The notes below the pieces were generated by a model that was given only the letters and a program-made list of their open reading frames with translations, did not search any database and was not told where the DNA came from. Of a stretch of DNA of 64,000 bases, positions 18,561-28,150 are shown piece by piece; position 1 is the stretch's first letter; every line of letters starts with the position of its first letter. A program made the position numbers and the translations under genes. This DNA is from Tsukamurella spumae (lineage in GTDB: Bacteria; Actinomycetota; Actinomycetes; Mycobacteriales; Mycobacteriaceae): contig NZ_JAAXOQ010000012.1 of assembly GCF_012396015.1 (NCBI RefSeq), forward strand, positions 1-64,000, written 5' to 3'.

Positions 18561-20402
18561 TCAGCCCGGAACCGCGGCGACGGGTGCATCGAAGCGGTCG
18601 AAGAACTCCTTGGTCACCGCGACGGCGTTGTCGGAGCTGCCGCCGAGCACGATCAGGGTGGCGAAGGCCAGATCGCCGCGGTAGCCGACGAACCAGGCGT
18701 GCGAGCCACCGTCGACCTCCGCCTCACCGGTCTTGCCGAGCACATCGCCGGCACCGCGGATGAGCTCGGCGGTGCCGGAGGCGACGACCTCGCGCATCAT
18801 GGCCCGCACCCCGTCGACGGCCTTCGGATCCAGCGGGGGCCGCTCCCCGTCGACCTTCGTGGGCTTGCCGAGCATCAACTGCGGGGTCACGGCACCACCG
18901 TGCGCGACGGACGCCACCGCGAGGGCCATCGAGAACGGGCTGACCAGGACCTCGCCCTGGCCGAAGCTGTCCTCCACCTGGTTCACCATGGCCTTCGGCA
19001 GCGGGTACTGGCCGGACGAAACCGGAAGCGCGGCGATCGTGTACTCGGGCCCGATTCCGAGCTCGGCGGCCGCGGTGTGCAGCGCGTCCGGCTTCATCTT
19101 GGCGCCGAGGAACGCGAAACTGGTGTTGCACGACCGGGCGAAGGCGCGCTGCATCGTGACGTCACCGAGGGAGAACTCGTTGTAGTTCGGCACGGACCGC
19201 TCGCCGATCGTGATGGTCCCGGGGCACGGGACGATCGTGTCCGGTGTCGCGAGACCGGTGGAGATCGCGGCGGTGGCCGTGACGATCTTGCCGGTGGAGC
19301 CGGGCGGGTACTGGCCGGTGGTGGCGAGCGAGCCCAGCTTGTCGGCCTCGGGGTTCTGGGCGACCGCGAGCACGTTGCCCGTGGACGGCTGGATCACGAC
19401 CATCATCGCCTGCCGGTCGCGCCGCGTATCGACCGCGGCCTGCGCCGCCGCCTGGGCGATGGGCGAGATGCTCACGGTGGCCGCGGACGCGGTCTGCGGC
19501 GCCGTCGAGGCGAGGGTCGTGACGCGCGCCCCGGTATCGGCCTGGGCGATCACCTCCCAGCCGTCCTTGCCCGCGAGATCACCCGTGACGTTCTTCTTGA
19601 TCGACGACATCAGCGCCGGCGCGAAGGTGCGGTCGGTGGGCACCAGGTCCGCCTGCTCGACCAGCGTGACCCCGGGCAGCGCGGTGACATCCCCGGCGAG
19701 CTTGCGCAGATCGGACTGATTCACCGAAGCCACCACGTAGGGCGCCCGCAACGAGGTGGCCTGCTCGGTGATCTGCACCGGGTCCAGACCCGGAACGATC
19801 GGCTGCAGCGCGCGCACCAACTGCCCCGCCACGTCGAGCACCGTGGTCGGCGCCGGGACCTTCGACGCCTCGAGCCGGATCCGATTGATCACGCCCGGCA
19901 CGAGCACGGCCCCGCCGGACGCGGAGTTCACCGGCGCCTTGGTCGCGGCGAGCGAGCGCAGCACCATGGTCTGGTTCGCACCGAGCCGCGGGTGCAGCAC
20001 CGACGGTGCCCACCGGACCTTCCACTGCCCGTTCTCCTGGACGCTGGTGAGCGATCCCCGGTAGTCCCAGGTGCGGCTGGACCGTCCCTCGTCGGCGGGC
20101 AGGTCCCACACGTACTCGTACTCGACCTCGCTCGTGGCGCCGGTGGTGCGCGCCTGGCCGACCTTGATCCGCACCCCCCGGGCCTGCAGTCCGTCGAACG
20201 CGGCGCGCAACGCGGCCTTCGCGGCGTCCGGGGAGGTCGTCAGCGCGGCGGCACCGTCGAAGTTCTTGTCCGCGAGCGCGGCACCGAACCGGACCGCGAC
20301 GGGGCCCGGGCCGTTCGTGTTCTCGGGAGCGCACGCCGAGGGCGCGATCATCGCCACGACGACCGCGACGATCACCACCAGACGGGCGCGCAGCTTCTCC
20401 AC
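18561..20402 (-). CDS. Penicillin-binding lipoprotein (class B, MecA_N type)
   Basis: Peptidoglycan DD-transpeptidase anchored outside the membrane, 613 aa. The signal peptide ends in a lipobox-like PSAC with Cys24 as the lipid site. Residues about 30-140 look like the NTF2-like MecA N-terminal domain, followed by a PBP dimerisation domain. The transpeptidase motifs are complete: S369-T-G-K372 in [11 protein letters not shown]424-C-N426, and K557-T-G559. It corresponds to M. tuberculosis Rv2864c by sequence type and order. It lies between map and the SDR gene on the same strand. Nothing suggests inactivity. Confidence 0.92.
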   Translation of the reverse strand: MEKLRARLVVIVAVVVAMIAPSACAPENTNGPGPVAVRFGAALADKNFDGAAALTTSPDAAKAALRAAFDGLQARGVRIKVGQARTTGATSEVEYEYVWDLPADEGRSSRTWDYRGSLTSVQENGQWKVRWAPSVLHPRLGANQTMVLRSLAATKAPVNSASGGAVLVPGVINRIRLEASKVPAPTTVLDVAGQLVRALQPIVPGLDPVQITEQATSLRAPYVVASVNQSDLRKLAGDVTALPGVTLVEQADLVPTDRTFAPALMSSIKKNVTGDLAGKDGWEVIAQADTGARVTTLASTAPQTASAATVSISPIAQAAAQAAVDTRRDRQAMMVVIQPSTGNVLAVAQNPEADKLGSLATTGQYPPGSTGKIVTATAAISTGLATPDTIVPCPGTITIGERSVPNYNEFSLGDVTMQRAFARSCNTSFAFLGAKMKPDALHTAAAELGIGPEYTIAALPVSSGQYPLPKAMVNQVEDSFGQGEVLVSPFSMALAVASVAHGGAVTPQLMLGKPTKVDGERPPLDPKAVDGVRAMMREVVASGTAELIRGAGDVLGKTGEAEVDGGSHAWFVGYRGDLAFATLIVLGGSSDNAVAVTKEFFDRFDAPVAAVPG

Positions 20403-20467
20403 GCCGCAAGGCTACGACGGGGCACCGACAGTTCCGGTGCGCCGCGCGGGGCTGTGACCAGTGAGGC

Positions 20468-21208
20468 TCAGGTGACCGAGAGGCCACCGTCGACGCAGAG
20501 GTTCTGGCCCGTCACCCACGCCGAGCCCGGGCCCGCCAGGAACACCGCCGCGGCCGCGGAGTCCGACGGTGCGCCGAGCGTCCCGGTGTGCGCGCGACGC
20601 CGGAAGTACTCGGAGCGTTCGGGATCGGCGAGCACGGCGGTGGTCATCGGCGTCGCGACGAGGCCCGGTGTGAGCGAGTTCGCCGTCACCCCGCGCGGCG
20701 CCCACGCCTCGGACTGCGAGCGGGTCAGGCCCGCGATGCCGGCCTTGGCGACGCCGTAGACGCCGCTGTTGCCGAAGGCGCGGTGCGCCTGCGTGGAGGC
20801 GACGTTGATGATCCGGCCCCAGCCGCGCTCGGCCATCCGCGGCCCGTAGTGCTGGCCGAGCTGGAAGGGCGCGTCGAGGTTGACCGCGAGGATCGCGCGG
20901 TACAGCGCGTCGTCGATGTCGCCGAGGGGCGGGCGCGGGTTGCTGCCCGCGCAGTTGACCAGCACGTCGACGGTGCCGCCCTCCCCCAGTCGCGTGTCGA
21001 CCTGCGCGATGAGTTCCGCTGTGCCGCGGGCGAGATCGGCGCTGATGCCGTCGGGGCCGAGCCGGGCCCGATCCCGCCCGGCGCGCAGGACGCGGGCGCC
21101 GGCACCGTCGAGCGCCTCCGCGATCGCCGCCCCGATCCCCGAACTCGCACCGGTGACCAGCGCGGTGCGGCCGGTGAGGTCGAACAACGCAGCGGTCAGA
21201 GGATTCAT
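20468..21208 (-). CDS. SDR-family NAD(P)-dependent oxidoreductase
   Basis: Classical short-chain dehydrogenase, 246 aa from the ATG at 21208 (MNPLTAALFDLTG). TALVTGASSGIGAAIAEAL is the TGxxxGxG cofactor loop. VLVNCAGSNPRP is the NAG-like strand, and the Tyr-x3-Lys pair is in VYGVAKAG with the catalytic Ser in NVASTQAH. The C-terminus GQNLCVDGGLSVT is typical. M. tuberculosis has an SDR in the same region (Rv2857c). Substrate unknown; 65 nt separates it from the downstream PBP gene. Confidence 0.9.
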   Translation of the reverse strand: MNPLTAALFDLTGRTALVTGASSGIGAAIAEALDGAGARVLRAGRDRARLGPDGISADLARGTAELIAQVDTRLGEGGTVDVLVNCAGSNPRPPLGDIDDALYRAILAVNLDAPFQLGQHYGPRMAERGWGRIINVASTQAHRAFGNSGVYGVAKAGIAGLTRSQSEAWAPRGVTANSLTPGLVATPMTTAVLADPERSEYFRRRAHTGTLGAPSDSAAAAVFLAGPGSAWVTGQNLCVDGGLSVT

Positions 21209-21284
21209 GTCCGTCACCCTACGGAACCGATCGAGCGGCTGGCGCGTCCAATGAGTAAGGGGAAAGAGACGATCGGGGGGACCC

Positions 21285-22265
21285 ATGATCAACGAGGCAT
21301 CATTCGAGGGCGAGTTCGCGGTGGACCCGCCCCTCACCATGGAGGCACGGCAGGCGATCGCCGCACAGGCTCAGCCGGTGCCGGAGCGGGCGAAGGTTCC
21401 GCGCGGCGCGTGTCACTGGGTGTCCAACCGGGACGGAACGGCGATCATCTGGGATCGTGACCCCGACTTCGATCGCTCGGCGGAGTGGCTGCGGTTCCTC
21501 GTTCGCCACTATCTCAAGCCGAGGGGCCACGTCATCAAGGGAAGGGTCGTGGCACGGGGGCCCGACGGATCGCGGTCGGAGATCCGCGCCACGAAGGCCA
21601 GCGTGAGCGTCCACTTTCTCAACGGGCCGATCGCGGAGGAGTACGCGTTCGTCATCGGTCCCCGCGGACGGCGCGCGGGATACGGATACGACTCCTACGA
21701 GCGCAGCTACGAGTCCCAATACGAGTGCCGCGACTGCGGGAGCCGTGATCCGCTGGGGTACAACTACCACAACGGTTTCAGTCGCTCCGACGACCGCGAC
21801 TACGGACGCGAGTACGACGCCGCCTTCGATCGCGACCCGGACACCGAGTCCCGGTTCAACGGCCACGGGGATTCGGACCGCGACGAACAACTCGTCGCCG
21901 TCCGCGAGTTCTGCGCCGGCTACCCGGGTGGCTTGCACCTCGTCCAGAACATGGAACTGCGCCGGGGGCGGTTGGACACGGAGATCTTCGCCGACGCCGG
22001 TAGTGGCGTGGTGTTGGAGGTCCGCAAGGGCGGGATCATGGTGATCTCCATGCCCATCGCGACGAACGCGCACCGCATCACCGACGCCTTCGACGAGGTG
22101 CTGGCGTTCGCCAACGCGCTCGCCACCGAACTGCACTGGGTGGTCTGGGACCCCGCACAGCACCTCGCCGCGCGTCCGGGAACCCGGTTCCGCGACCGCG
22201 CCATCGCCTTTCTCGAGCATGGCCGGCGGCCCGAGTACCCGTTCCGGTCCCGTCGCGCGGCGTAG
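21285..22265 (+). CDS. Hypothetical protein with Tyr/Arg/Asp-rich middle
   Basis: A 326-aa soluble protein I do not recognise with confidence. The N-terminal third begins FEGEFAVDPPLTMEARQAI and continues with a Trp-rich block ending near HYLKPRGHVIKGRVVA. This resembles a small family in which a xGExxxxPPL start precedes a xxxGxVxxxG hairpin (DUF6205-like from memory, low certainty). Residues about 125-205 are strongly polar with many Tyr, Arg and Asp, and include a single C-x2-C pair in YECRDCGSRD. The C-terminal third (VREFCAGYPGGLHLV onward) looks globular and ordered. No signal peptide or TM segment. It stands alone between the divergent SDR gene and the convergent DUF456 gene. Confidence 0.75.
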   Translation: MINEASFEGEFAVDPPLTMEARQAIAAQAQPVPERAKVPRGACHWVSNRDGTAIIWDRDPDFDRSAEWLRFLVRHYLKPRGHVIKGRVVARGPDGSRSEIRATKASVSVHFLNGPIAEEYAFVIGPRGRRAGYGYDSYERSYESQYECRDCGSRDPLGYNYHNGFSRSDDRDYGREYDAAFDRDPDTESRFNGHGDSDRDEQLVAVREFCAGYPGGLHLVQNMELRRGRLDTEIFADAGSGVVLEVRKGGIMVISMPIATNAHRITDAFDEVLAFANALATELHWVVWDPAQHLAARPGTRFRDRAIAFLEHGRRPEYPFRSRRAA

Positions 22266-22363
22266 GCCGCCGTATCGGCGGTGGCATCGGGTGCCGCGCC
22301 GCCGCACGGATCACCACAACCGGAAAGTAGGCGTACATCCGGACCGGTGGATCCGCCGATGAG

Positions 22364-22840
22364 TCAGCTCATCACGGCCGCGAGCCAGATCCCGATCGCG
22401 CAGAGCGCACCGGCGAGGTCGATCAGGATGAGCAGGCCCGCGGCCTTGGTCGCGGCCACGGCGGCCGACCATCCCGCGCGCGCATCGCGCAGGCGCGCCG
22501 CTTCGGCCAGGAAGGTACCGCCGATGAAGCCGATGAGCAGGCCGATCACGGGGATCACGAAGAACAGCACGATCCCGGCGACGCCGCCCACGACGAGCGA
22601 CCACCTCCCGACGCCCGCCTTCGCCATCGTCCGGCCGCCGACCAGATACTTCACGCCCCACGCGAGCACCATCGCCGCGAGCGCGGCGGCGAACACCCAC
22701 CAGGCGGAACCGCCGGTGAAGATCGCCCAGATCAGCACACCGAGCGCCACCAGCGTCGAGCCCGGCAGCACCGGGATCAGGATCCCCAGCAGACCGACCG
22801 CCATCAGCACGACGACGGCCACGTACCCCCATGTGTTCAC
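22364..22840 (-). CDS. DUF456 membrane protein
   Basis: A 158-aa integral membrane protein of unknown function. Four to five hydrophobic segments are visible. GLLGILIPVLPGSTLVALGVLIWA at the start and a Gly-rich FVIPVIGLLIGFIGGTFLAE in the second half are the repeated hairpins typical of DUF456. It follows the GNAT gene after 6 nt on the same strand, suggesting one transcript with it and perhaps ispG. Confidence 0.85.
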   Translation of the reverse strand: MNTWGYVAVVVLMAVGLLGILIPVLPGSTLVALGVLIWAIFTGGSAWWVFAAALAAMVLAWGVKYLVGGRTMAKAGVGRWSLVVGGVAGIVLFFVIPVIGLLIGFIGGTFLAEAARLRDARAGWSAAVAATKAAGLLILIDLAGALCAIGIWLAAVMS

Positions 22841-22846
22841 GAGGTA

Positions 22847-23680
22847 CTAGGTAAGCAGAACGGTGGCGAAGGTCGCCACTTGGCGGAATCCGACGCGCTC
22901 GTAGGCGCGCCGCGCGGCGATGTTGAAGCTGTTGACGTACAGGCTCGGGATCCGACCGGAACGTCGCACCGCCTCCGCGACCGCGGCGGTCCCGGCGCCG
23001 CCGAGCCCCTGCCCGCGCAGGTCGGGCCGCACCCACACGCCCTGGATCTGCCCGACGGTGCGCGAGACCGCCCCGACCTCGGCCTTGAAGGCGACCTCGG
23101 CACCGTCGAACAGGACGTACGCGCGCCCGCCGAGGATCGTGTTGGCGACTCGGCGGCGATAGGCGCGGCCGCCGTCAGTGCCGCGCGGATCGATGCCGAC
23201 CTCGGCGGTGAACATGGCGATGGACGCGTCGAGGTAGCGATCGATCTCCGCCATCGTGGCCGGCCGCACCCCGGGGTGCGCGGAATCCGAGGGCTCCGTC
23301 ATCGTCATCAGCGGCTGCTCCGGGCGGACCTCCCGGGCGGGCCCCCAGGCCGGCTCCAGCTCCTCCCACAGCGGCATCGCGTACTCCGCACGTCCCACGA
23401 TGGACGCTGCGGTCCGTGCGCCGCGGGCGGCCCGGACCGCGAAGTACCGCATGTCGTCGAGGTCTCCTCGCAGTGGCATGAGGTTCGCGCCCGCGAAGCA
23501 CAGCGAGGTGCCCGCGTCGCGATGGGTCCAGAGCTCCCCGCCGAGGCTGCCCGGATCGGTGCCGCACTCCTGGACCCGGCCGGCGACCATGCACGAGGCG
23601 ACGGGATCGGCATCGAGGACGGCCAACACCTTCGGCAGATCCCGCGCGGGCACCGGCCGCTCGTGCAGCATCCTCAGCAC
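22847..23680 (-). CDS. GNAT acetyltransferase with DUF4081-type N-domain
   Basis: Predicted acetyltransferase similar to M. tuberculosis Rv2867c, which also follows gcpE. I prefer the GTG at 23680, since GAGGAG lies 6 nt upstream; an in-frame ATG at 23707 lacks such a site. Residues about 1-130 form the N-domain (VLAVLDADPVASCMVAGRV). The GNAT core has QIQGVWVRPDLRGQGLGG (acetyl-CoA loop) and SLYVNSFNIAARRAYERVGF at the end. 277 aa. Substrate unknown. It stands between ispG and the DUF456 gene on the same strand. Confidence 0.87.
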   Translation of the reverse strand: MLRMLHERPVPARDLPKVLAVLDADPVASCMVAGRVQECGTDPGSLGGELWTHRDAGTSLCFAGANLMPLRGDLDDMRYFAVRAARGARTAASIVGRAEYAMPLWEELEPAWGPAREVRPEQPLMTMTEPSDSAHPGVRPATMAEIDRYLDASIAMFTAEVGIDPRGTDGGRAYRRRVANTILGGRAYVLFDGAEVAFKAEVGAVSRTVGQIQGVWVRPDLRGQGLGGAGTAAVAEAVRRSGRIPSLYVNSFNIAARRAYERVGFRQVATFATVLLT

Positions 23681-23753
23681 CGGCAGCTCCTCACACCTCT
23701 GGCGCATCGACTCGTTCGGCTGCGCGCACTCCCAGGCGACGGGCGAGACGCCC

Positions 23754-24902
23754 CTACGTCACCGTCACGACCGGCGCACCGGTCTCACTATCCCCCGACT
23801 CCTCCGCGATGCGCAGGGCTTCCTCGATGAGCGTCTCGACGATCTTGGACTCGGGCACGGTTTTGATGACCTCGCCCTTGACGAAGATCTGCCCCTTGCC
23901 GTTGCCGGAGGCGACCCCGAGGTCGGCCTCGCGGGCCTCGCCGGGCCCGTTGACGACGCAGCCCATGACGGCGACGCGCAGCGGCACCTCCATGCCCTCG
24001 AGCCCCGCGCTCACCTCGTTGGCGAGCTTGTAGACGTCCACCTGGGCGCGCCCGCAGGAGGGGCAGGAGACGATCTCCAGCTTGCGGGGCCGTAGGTTCA
24101 GCGACTGCAGGATCGCGTCGCCGACCTTGATCTCCTCGGCCGGCGGCGCCGACAGGGACACGCGGATGGTGTCGCCGATACCCTCGGCGAGCAGCGCACC
24201 GAAGGCGACGGCGCTCTTGATGGTGCCCTGGAAGGCGGGCCCGGCCTCGGTCACGCCGAGGTGCAGCGGGTAATCGCACTGGGCGGCGAGCTGACGGTAG
24301 GCCTCGACCATGATCACCGGGTCGTTGTGCTTGACCGAGATCTTGATATCTCCGAAACCGTGCTCCTCGAACAGCGACGCCTCCCACAGCGCGGACTCGA
24401 CCAGCGCCTCGGGGGTGGCCTTGCCGTACTTCTCCATCAGCCGCTTGTCCAGCGAGCCGGCGTTGACGCCGATACGGATCGGGATGCCCGCGGCACCGGC
24501 CGCCTTCGCGACCTCTCCCACCCGGCCGTCGAACTCCTTGATGTTGCCGGGGTTCACGCGCACCGCGGCGCAACCCGCGTCGATCGCCGCGAAGATGTAC
24601 TTCGGCTGGAAGTGGATGTCGGCGATGACCGGGATGTTCGCCTTCTTGGCGATGATCGGCAACGCGTCGGCGTCCTCCTGCCGGGGGCAGGCGACGCGCA
24701 CCATGTCGCAGCCCGACGCCGTGAGCTCCGCGATCTGCTGCAGCGTCGCGTTCACATCGTGCGTCTTGGTGGTGCACATGGACTGCACCGAGATGGGGTG
24801 ATCGCTGCCGACGCCGACGCCACCCACGTTGAGCTGGCGGGTCTTGCGGCGCGGGGCCAGAACGGGGACCGGGGCTGCCGGCATTCCCAAACCTACGGAC
24901 AT
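23754..24902 (-). CDS. ispG: 4-hydroxy-3-methylbut-2-en-1-yl diphosphate synthase
   Basis: Iron-sulphur enzyme of the MEP isoprenoid pathway (GcpE), converting MEcPP to HMBPP; 382 aa, cytosolic. [20 protein letters not shown] opens the TIM barrel. Cluster ligands are in [10 protein letters not shown] (two Cys) and [11 protein letters not shown] (third Cys with the catalytic region). Start ATG at 24902 with GCAGGAA upstream. The order rip1-ispG downstream of dxr places two MEP enzymes in one cluster, as in mycobacteria. Because of the rip1 deletion, the displaced rip1 reading frame now ends inside the first codons of ispG (24893). Confidence 0.96.
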   Translation of the reverse strand: MSVGLGMPAAPVPVLAPRRKTRQLNVGGVGVGSDHPISVQSMCTTKTHDVNATLQQIAELTASGCDMVRVACPRQEDADALPIIAKKANIPVIADIHFQPKYIFAAIDAGCAAVRVNPGNIKEFDGRVGEVAKAAGAAGIPIRIGVNAGSLDKRLMEKYGKATPEALVESALWEASLFEEHGFGDIKISVKHNDPVIMVEAYRQLAAQCDYPLHLGVTEAGPAFQGTIKSAVAFGALLAEGIGDTIRVSLSAPPAEEIKVGDAILQSLNLRPRKLEIVSCPSCGRAQVDVYKLANEVSAGLEGMEVPLRVAVMGCVVNGPGEAREADLGVASGNGKGQIFVKGEVIKTVPESKIVETLIEEALRIAEESGDSETGAPVVTVT

Positions 24903-25708
24903 TTCCTGCTACTCCAGTTCAGTTGAAGAGCTTGATCGGATTGACGATGTCGGCGGTGAGTACGAGCAGCATGTACCCTGGGCCCGGAGACCTCGGTGAG
25001 GTCCTTGCCGTCGGCCGTTGGGCGCCATTTCTTGCTGATCAGGGGGTCGACGGTGACCGTGCGCTCCTGCCCGTCCCGCTCGATCCCCAGCGCGATCGGC
25101 CCCGACGCGCTCTGCAGCGCGTCGAACACCGAGTCGGCGTCGACGGCCTTGCCGTTCACGGACGTGATGACGTCACCGCGCTGCAGACCGGCCTGGGCCG
25201 CGGGGCTCGGACGGCACTCGCCCACGGGCTTGCTCGGCTGCTCCTTGCTGGGCTTGGTGGTGGCGTCCGCGACGCAGCCGGTGGCCGCGACCGCCGCCCG
25301 CGGGGTCGCGTTCATCGCCGGCAGGCCCGCGGTGACGGCCACGCCGTAGATCAGCAGCGCACCCAGGATGAAGTTCATACCCGGCCCGGCGAACATCACG
25401 AACAGGCGCTTCCACGCGGCCTGCTTGTACATCGCCTTCTCCTGCTCGACGGGCGTCTTGAGCTCGTCGAGCAGGGTCATCCCGGCGATGTCGCAGAAGC
25501 CGCCCAGCGGCAGGGCCTTGACGCCGTACTCGATGCCGTCGGGGGTGTTCGGCCGGCGGGTCGACCAGAGCGTGGGCCCGAAGCCGATGAAGTAGCGCCG
25601 GACCTTCATTCCCGTGGCCTGCGCCGCCCACATGTGCCCGCACTCGTGCCACGCGATCGAGAAGAGGATGCACAGCGCGAACGCCGCGATACCCAGTGCG
25701 TACATCAT
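24893..25708 (-). pseudogene. rip1: Site-2 zinc metalloprotease Rip1/RseP, internal deletion with frameshift
   Basis: Intramembrane protease that normally cleaves anti-sigma factors in mycobacteria. The first 243 codons are good: TM1 with the zinc motif HECGH at about residue 21, GFGPTLWSTRR, the loop GVKALPLGGFCDIAGM, TM2 with FAGPGMNF, and a PDZ domain about 165-225. After ADGKDLTEVSGP the frame changes to 28 basic, unrelated residues. The genuine C-terminus, GYMLLVLTADIVNPIKLFN and its stop (24919-24921), follows directly in another frame. Against the roughly 404 residues of M. tuberculosis Rip1, about 140 codons are missing, including the PFDGGH segment that supplies the third zinc ligand. 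The product should be inactive. A sequencing or assembly collapse is possible. Confidence 0.85.
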
Positions 25709-25730
25709 GCGCCCCAGAATACCGGTCGGA

Positions 25731-26873
25731 TCAGACCATCCCCACCAGCTGCGACGCCCGCGACCGGGCCCACTCCTCGGCGGCCAGCACGTCTGCGATA
25801 TCGCGCGGCTCGGCCTGCCACTGCGCACCGTCGGACACGACCTGCGCGACCGTGTCGACGATGGCGAGGAAGGACGTGCGGCCGTCGAGGAAGGCCTGCG
25901 CGACCACCTCGTTCGCGGCGTTGAACACCGCGGTGAGGCTGCCGCCGCGGGTGCCCGCGTCGCGGGCGACGGAGATCGCGGGGAAGGTCTCGTCATCGAC
26001 GGGGGCGAAGGTCCAGGTGTGGGCCCGGGTGAAGTCGCAGGCGGCGGACGCGCCCGGCACCCGGTCCGGCCAGCCGAGCGCGAGCGCGATCGGCAGCTTC
26101 ATCGACGGCGGCGAGGCCTTCGCGATGGTGGCACCGTCGACGAAGGTGACCATGGAGTGCACGACGGATTGCCGGTGCACCGTCACGTCGATGCGGTCAT
26201 AGGAGACGCCGAACAGCAGGTGCGCCTCGATCACCTCGAGGGCCTTGTTCACCAGGGTCGCCGAGTTCAGCGTGATCATCTGCCCCATCGACCACGTGGG
26301 GTGCTGCGCCGCCTGCTCCGGCGTGACCTCGGCCAGCTCGGCGCGAGTGCGCCCGAAGAAGGGGCCGCCCGATGCGGTCAGGATCAGTCGATCCACCTCG
26401 GCCGCGCTGCCGCCGCGCAGACACTGCGCGATCGCCGAGTGCTCGGAGTCGACGGGCACGATCTGGCCCGGCGCGGCGCGCTTGAGGACGAGCGAACCGC
26501 CGGCGACCAGGGACTCCTTGTTCGCGAGCGCGAGCCGTGCGCCGCTGTCGAGCGCGGCGAGGGTCGGTCCGAGTCCGAGGCTGCCGACGACGCCGTTGAG
26601 CACCACGTCCGCGTCGACCGTCTCGACGAGTCGGGTCATGGCATCGGGGCCGGTCAGAGCACCGTCGAAGCCCGCGGCGCGGGACGGATCGGCGATGCCG
26701 ATCCGGGCACCGTCGAGCCCCGTGGCGCGCGCCTGCGCGGCGAGGAGGTCGGCGTTGCCGCCGCCCGCGCCGAGCCCGACGACCTCGAAGCGGTCGGGGT
26801 TCTCCGCGATCACCTCCAACGCCTGAGTGCCGATGGAGCCGGTGCTGCCGAGGATGAGGACGCGGGTGGTCAC
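25731..26873 (-). CDS. dxr: 1-deoxy-D-xylulose-5-phosphate reductoisomerase
   Basis: NADPH-dependent second enzyme of the MEP pathway, target of fosmidomycin; 380 aa from a GTG at 26873. [17 protein letters not shown] is the NADPH loop. [11 protein letters not shown] and [13 protein letters not shown] supply metal and substrate contacts. [11 protein letters not shown] and [24 protein letters not shown] are family blocks. It ends 22 nt before the rip1 start, and ispG follows rip1, so the MEP genes are clustered. Normal length. Confidence 0.96.
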   Translation of the reverse strand: MTTRVLILGSTGSIGTQALEVIAENPDRFEVVGLGAGGGNADLLAAQARATGLDGARIGIADPSRAAGFDGALTGPDAMTRLVETVDADVVLNGVVGSLGLGPTLAALDSGARLALANKESLVAGGSLVLKRAAPGQIVPVDSEHSAIAQCLRGGSAAEVDRLILTASGGPFFGRTRAELAEVTPEQAAQHPTWSMGQMITLNSATLVNKALEVIEAHLLFGVSYDRIDVTVHRQSVVHSMVTFVDGATIAKASPPSMKLPIALALGWPDRVPGASAACDFTRAHTWTFAPVDDETFPAISVARDAGTRGGSLTAVFNAANEVVAQAFLDGRTSFLAIVDTVAQVVSDGAQWQAEPRDIADVLAAEEWARSRASQLVGMV

Positions 26874-26892
26874 CAGTTCAGACTAGAAGGCA

Positions 26893-27738
26893 TCATTCGA
26901 TGAGTGACGCGGCATCCAGGTCGACGGGGAACGGGACGTCGACGTGAAGCCGCTCGCCGGGCCGGACGACCTGCGTGCGCGTGTAGTCGAGGCCGTCCGG
27001 ATCGGTGTGGATCGTCACGGTCCCGTCCGCGTCGACGCGCCAGTACGACGGGATCATCGCCTCCGCGTACTTCGCGGCCTTGAGTGTGCGATCGGTGACC
27101 CGCGTGGAGCGCGATGCGATCTCGACGACCAGCACCACGTCCTCGGACTCACTCCACACAGGAACTCTGGCGGCTCCAGGCTGGAGCACCACGATGTCGG
27201 GGATGAGGTTGCCGCCCTGCACGCGCACGCCGACCTCGTACAGTCCGCGGAAGCCCCGAGGCATGGCGAGCCGGAGCGCCACGAAGAGGTTTCCGCCAAT
27301 GCTCTGGTGCCCCTGCGACGGTGGTGGCGTCATGAGTAAGCTCCCGTCCACGATTTCGTAGCGGTGCCCGTCGTCCGGCAACACCGCCAGATCCGCCTCA
27401 CCCCACGAGGTTTCGGGGAACGAGGCCACGTGCAGCTCGCCCGCCGTTTCCACCGCCGACACCGGGATCGGGCCGTAGACGTGCGGGAACAGCTCCTCCA
27501 CGCCGGGCGCCGGAGGCTCGTAGCGCACGTCGAGCCCCGTCGGGTCGATGGACAGCAGGACGAGGTCCGCGACCGGCACGTCGGCGTAGAAGCGCTCCCG
27601 CACGCCGCGCCACTGCTCCGCGGTCGAGCAGTGCACGAACCCGACGTCCGCGAGTGAGGCGCCACGGGTGGACACGGTGTACTCGCCGGCCGCGCGGGCG
27701 GCGTTCCAGTCGGCGACGAGCGCGAGGTGGAAGATCAC
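26893..27738 (-). CDS. DUF952-Uma2 (DUF820) fusion protein
   Basis: 281 aa made of two domains normally found as separate proteins. Residues about 1-105 (MIFHLALVADWNAARAAGEY, then GFVHCSTAEQW) match the DUF952 pattern, a small alpha/beta domain of unknown function. Residues about 115-275 match Uma2/DUF820 nucleases of the PD-(D/E)xK fold: RYEIVDGSLLMTPPPSQGH, NLIPDIVVLQP (the Asp) and VVLVVEIASRSTRVTDRTLKAAKYAEA (Glu and Lys). No signal or TM segment. It stands upstream of dxr on the same strand with 19 nt between, and divergent from the DUF2631 gene. Biological role unknown; a second, single-domain Uma2 gene lies at 44753-45310. Confidence 0.8.
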   Translation of the reverse strand: MIFHLALVADWNAARAAGEYTVSTRGASLADVGFVHCSTAEQWRGVRERFYADVPVADLVLLSIDPTGLDVRYEPPAPGVEELFPHVYGPIPVSAVETAGELHVASFPETSWGEADLAVLPDDGHRYEIVDGSLLMTPPPSQGHQSIGGNLFVALRLAMPRGFRGLYEVGVRVQGGNLIPDIVVLQPGAARVPVWSESEDVVLVVEIASRSTRVTDRTLKAAKYAEAMIPSYWRVDADGTVTIHTDPDGLDYTRTQVVRPGERLHVDVPFPVDLDAASLIE

Positions 27739-27885
27739 ACCGCCACGCTACCCACGCGTTTGCGCGCCCCTCGTACGACGCACGGTCGTAGCGGGATAGG
27801 ATTCACGCGTATCCCGGGCCCGCGCCCGGTGTGCATCGCGGGTCGCCCCGATGCGCAGCTGACGGAAGCGACGAAGGAGAACGCA

Positions 27886-28149
27886 GTGGCAACCACCGAC
27901 CTGGAGCGTCAGAGCACTTCGAAGGTCGACGTCGCCGACGTCCCGTCGCGTGACTGGGGCTGGAGCGGCAACGCCCCCCGGTCCGCGCGCATCGCCGGCG
28001 TGCTGTTCGCCGCGCTGCTGCTGTTCATGATGCACGGCAACCACCAGGGCAAGGTCGAGGACGTCTTCCTCATCGGCTTCGCCGTGGCGATCCTCGGCAC
28101 GATCCTCATCCAGTGGCTGGTCACGCGCCGCCGCAAGTGGCAGTACTGA
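27886..28149 (+). CDS. DUF2631 small membrane protein
   Basis: 87 aa from the GTG at 27886, chosen because AAGGAGAACGCA precedes it; the frame is open further upstream, but without family character. Two TM helices are visible (IAGVLFAALLLFMMHG and FLIGFAVAILGTILIQWLV), ending in a basic RRRKWQY tail. DWGWSGNAPRSARIAG before TM1 is typical of DUF2631. Unknown function. It is convergent with rlmN, the two stops being 1 nt apart. Confidence 0.8.
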   Translation: MATTDLERQSTSKVDVADVPSRDWGWSGNAPRSARIAGVLFAALLLFMMHGNHQGKVEDVFLIGFAVAILGTILIQWLVTRRRKWQY

Positions 28150-28150
28150 G

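Noticed and set aside
24893-25996. 367-codon frame as a genuine rip1 protein with unusual termini
   Set aside because: The first 96 codons are antisense-like sequence over dxr, and the last 28 are out-of-frame. The true C-terminus is visible in another frame, so it is a deletion product.
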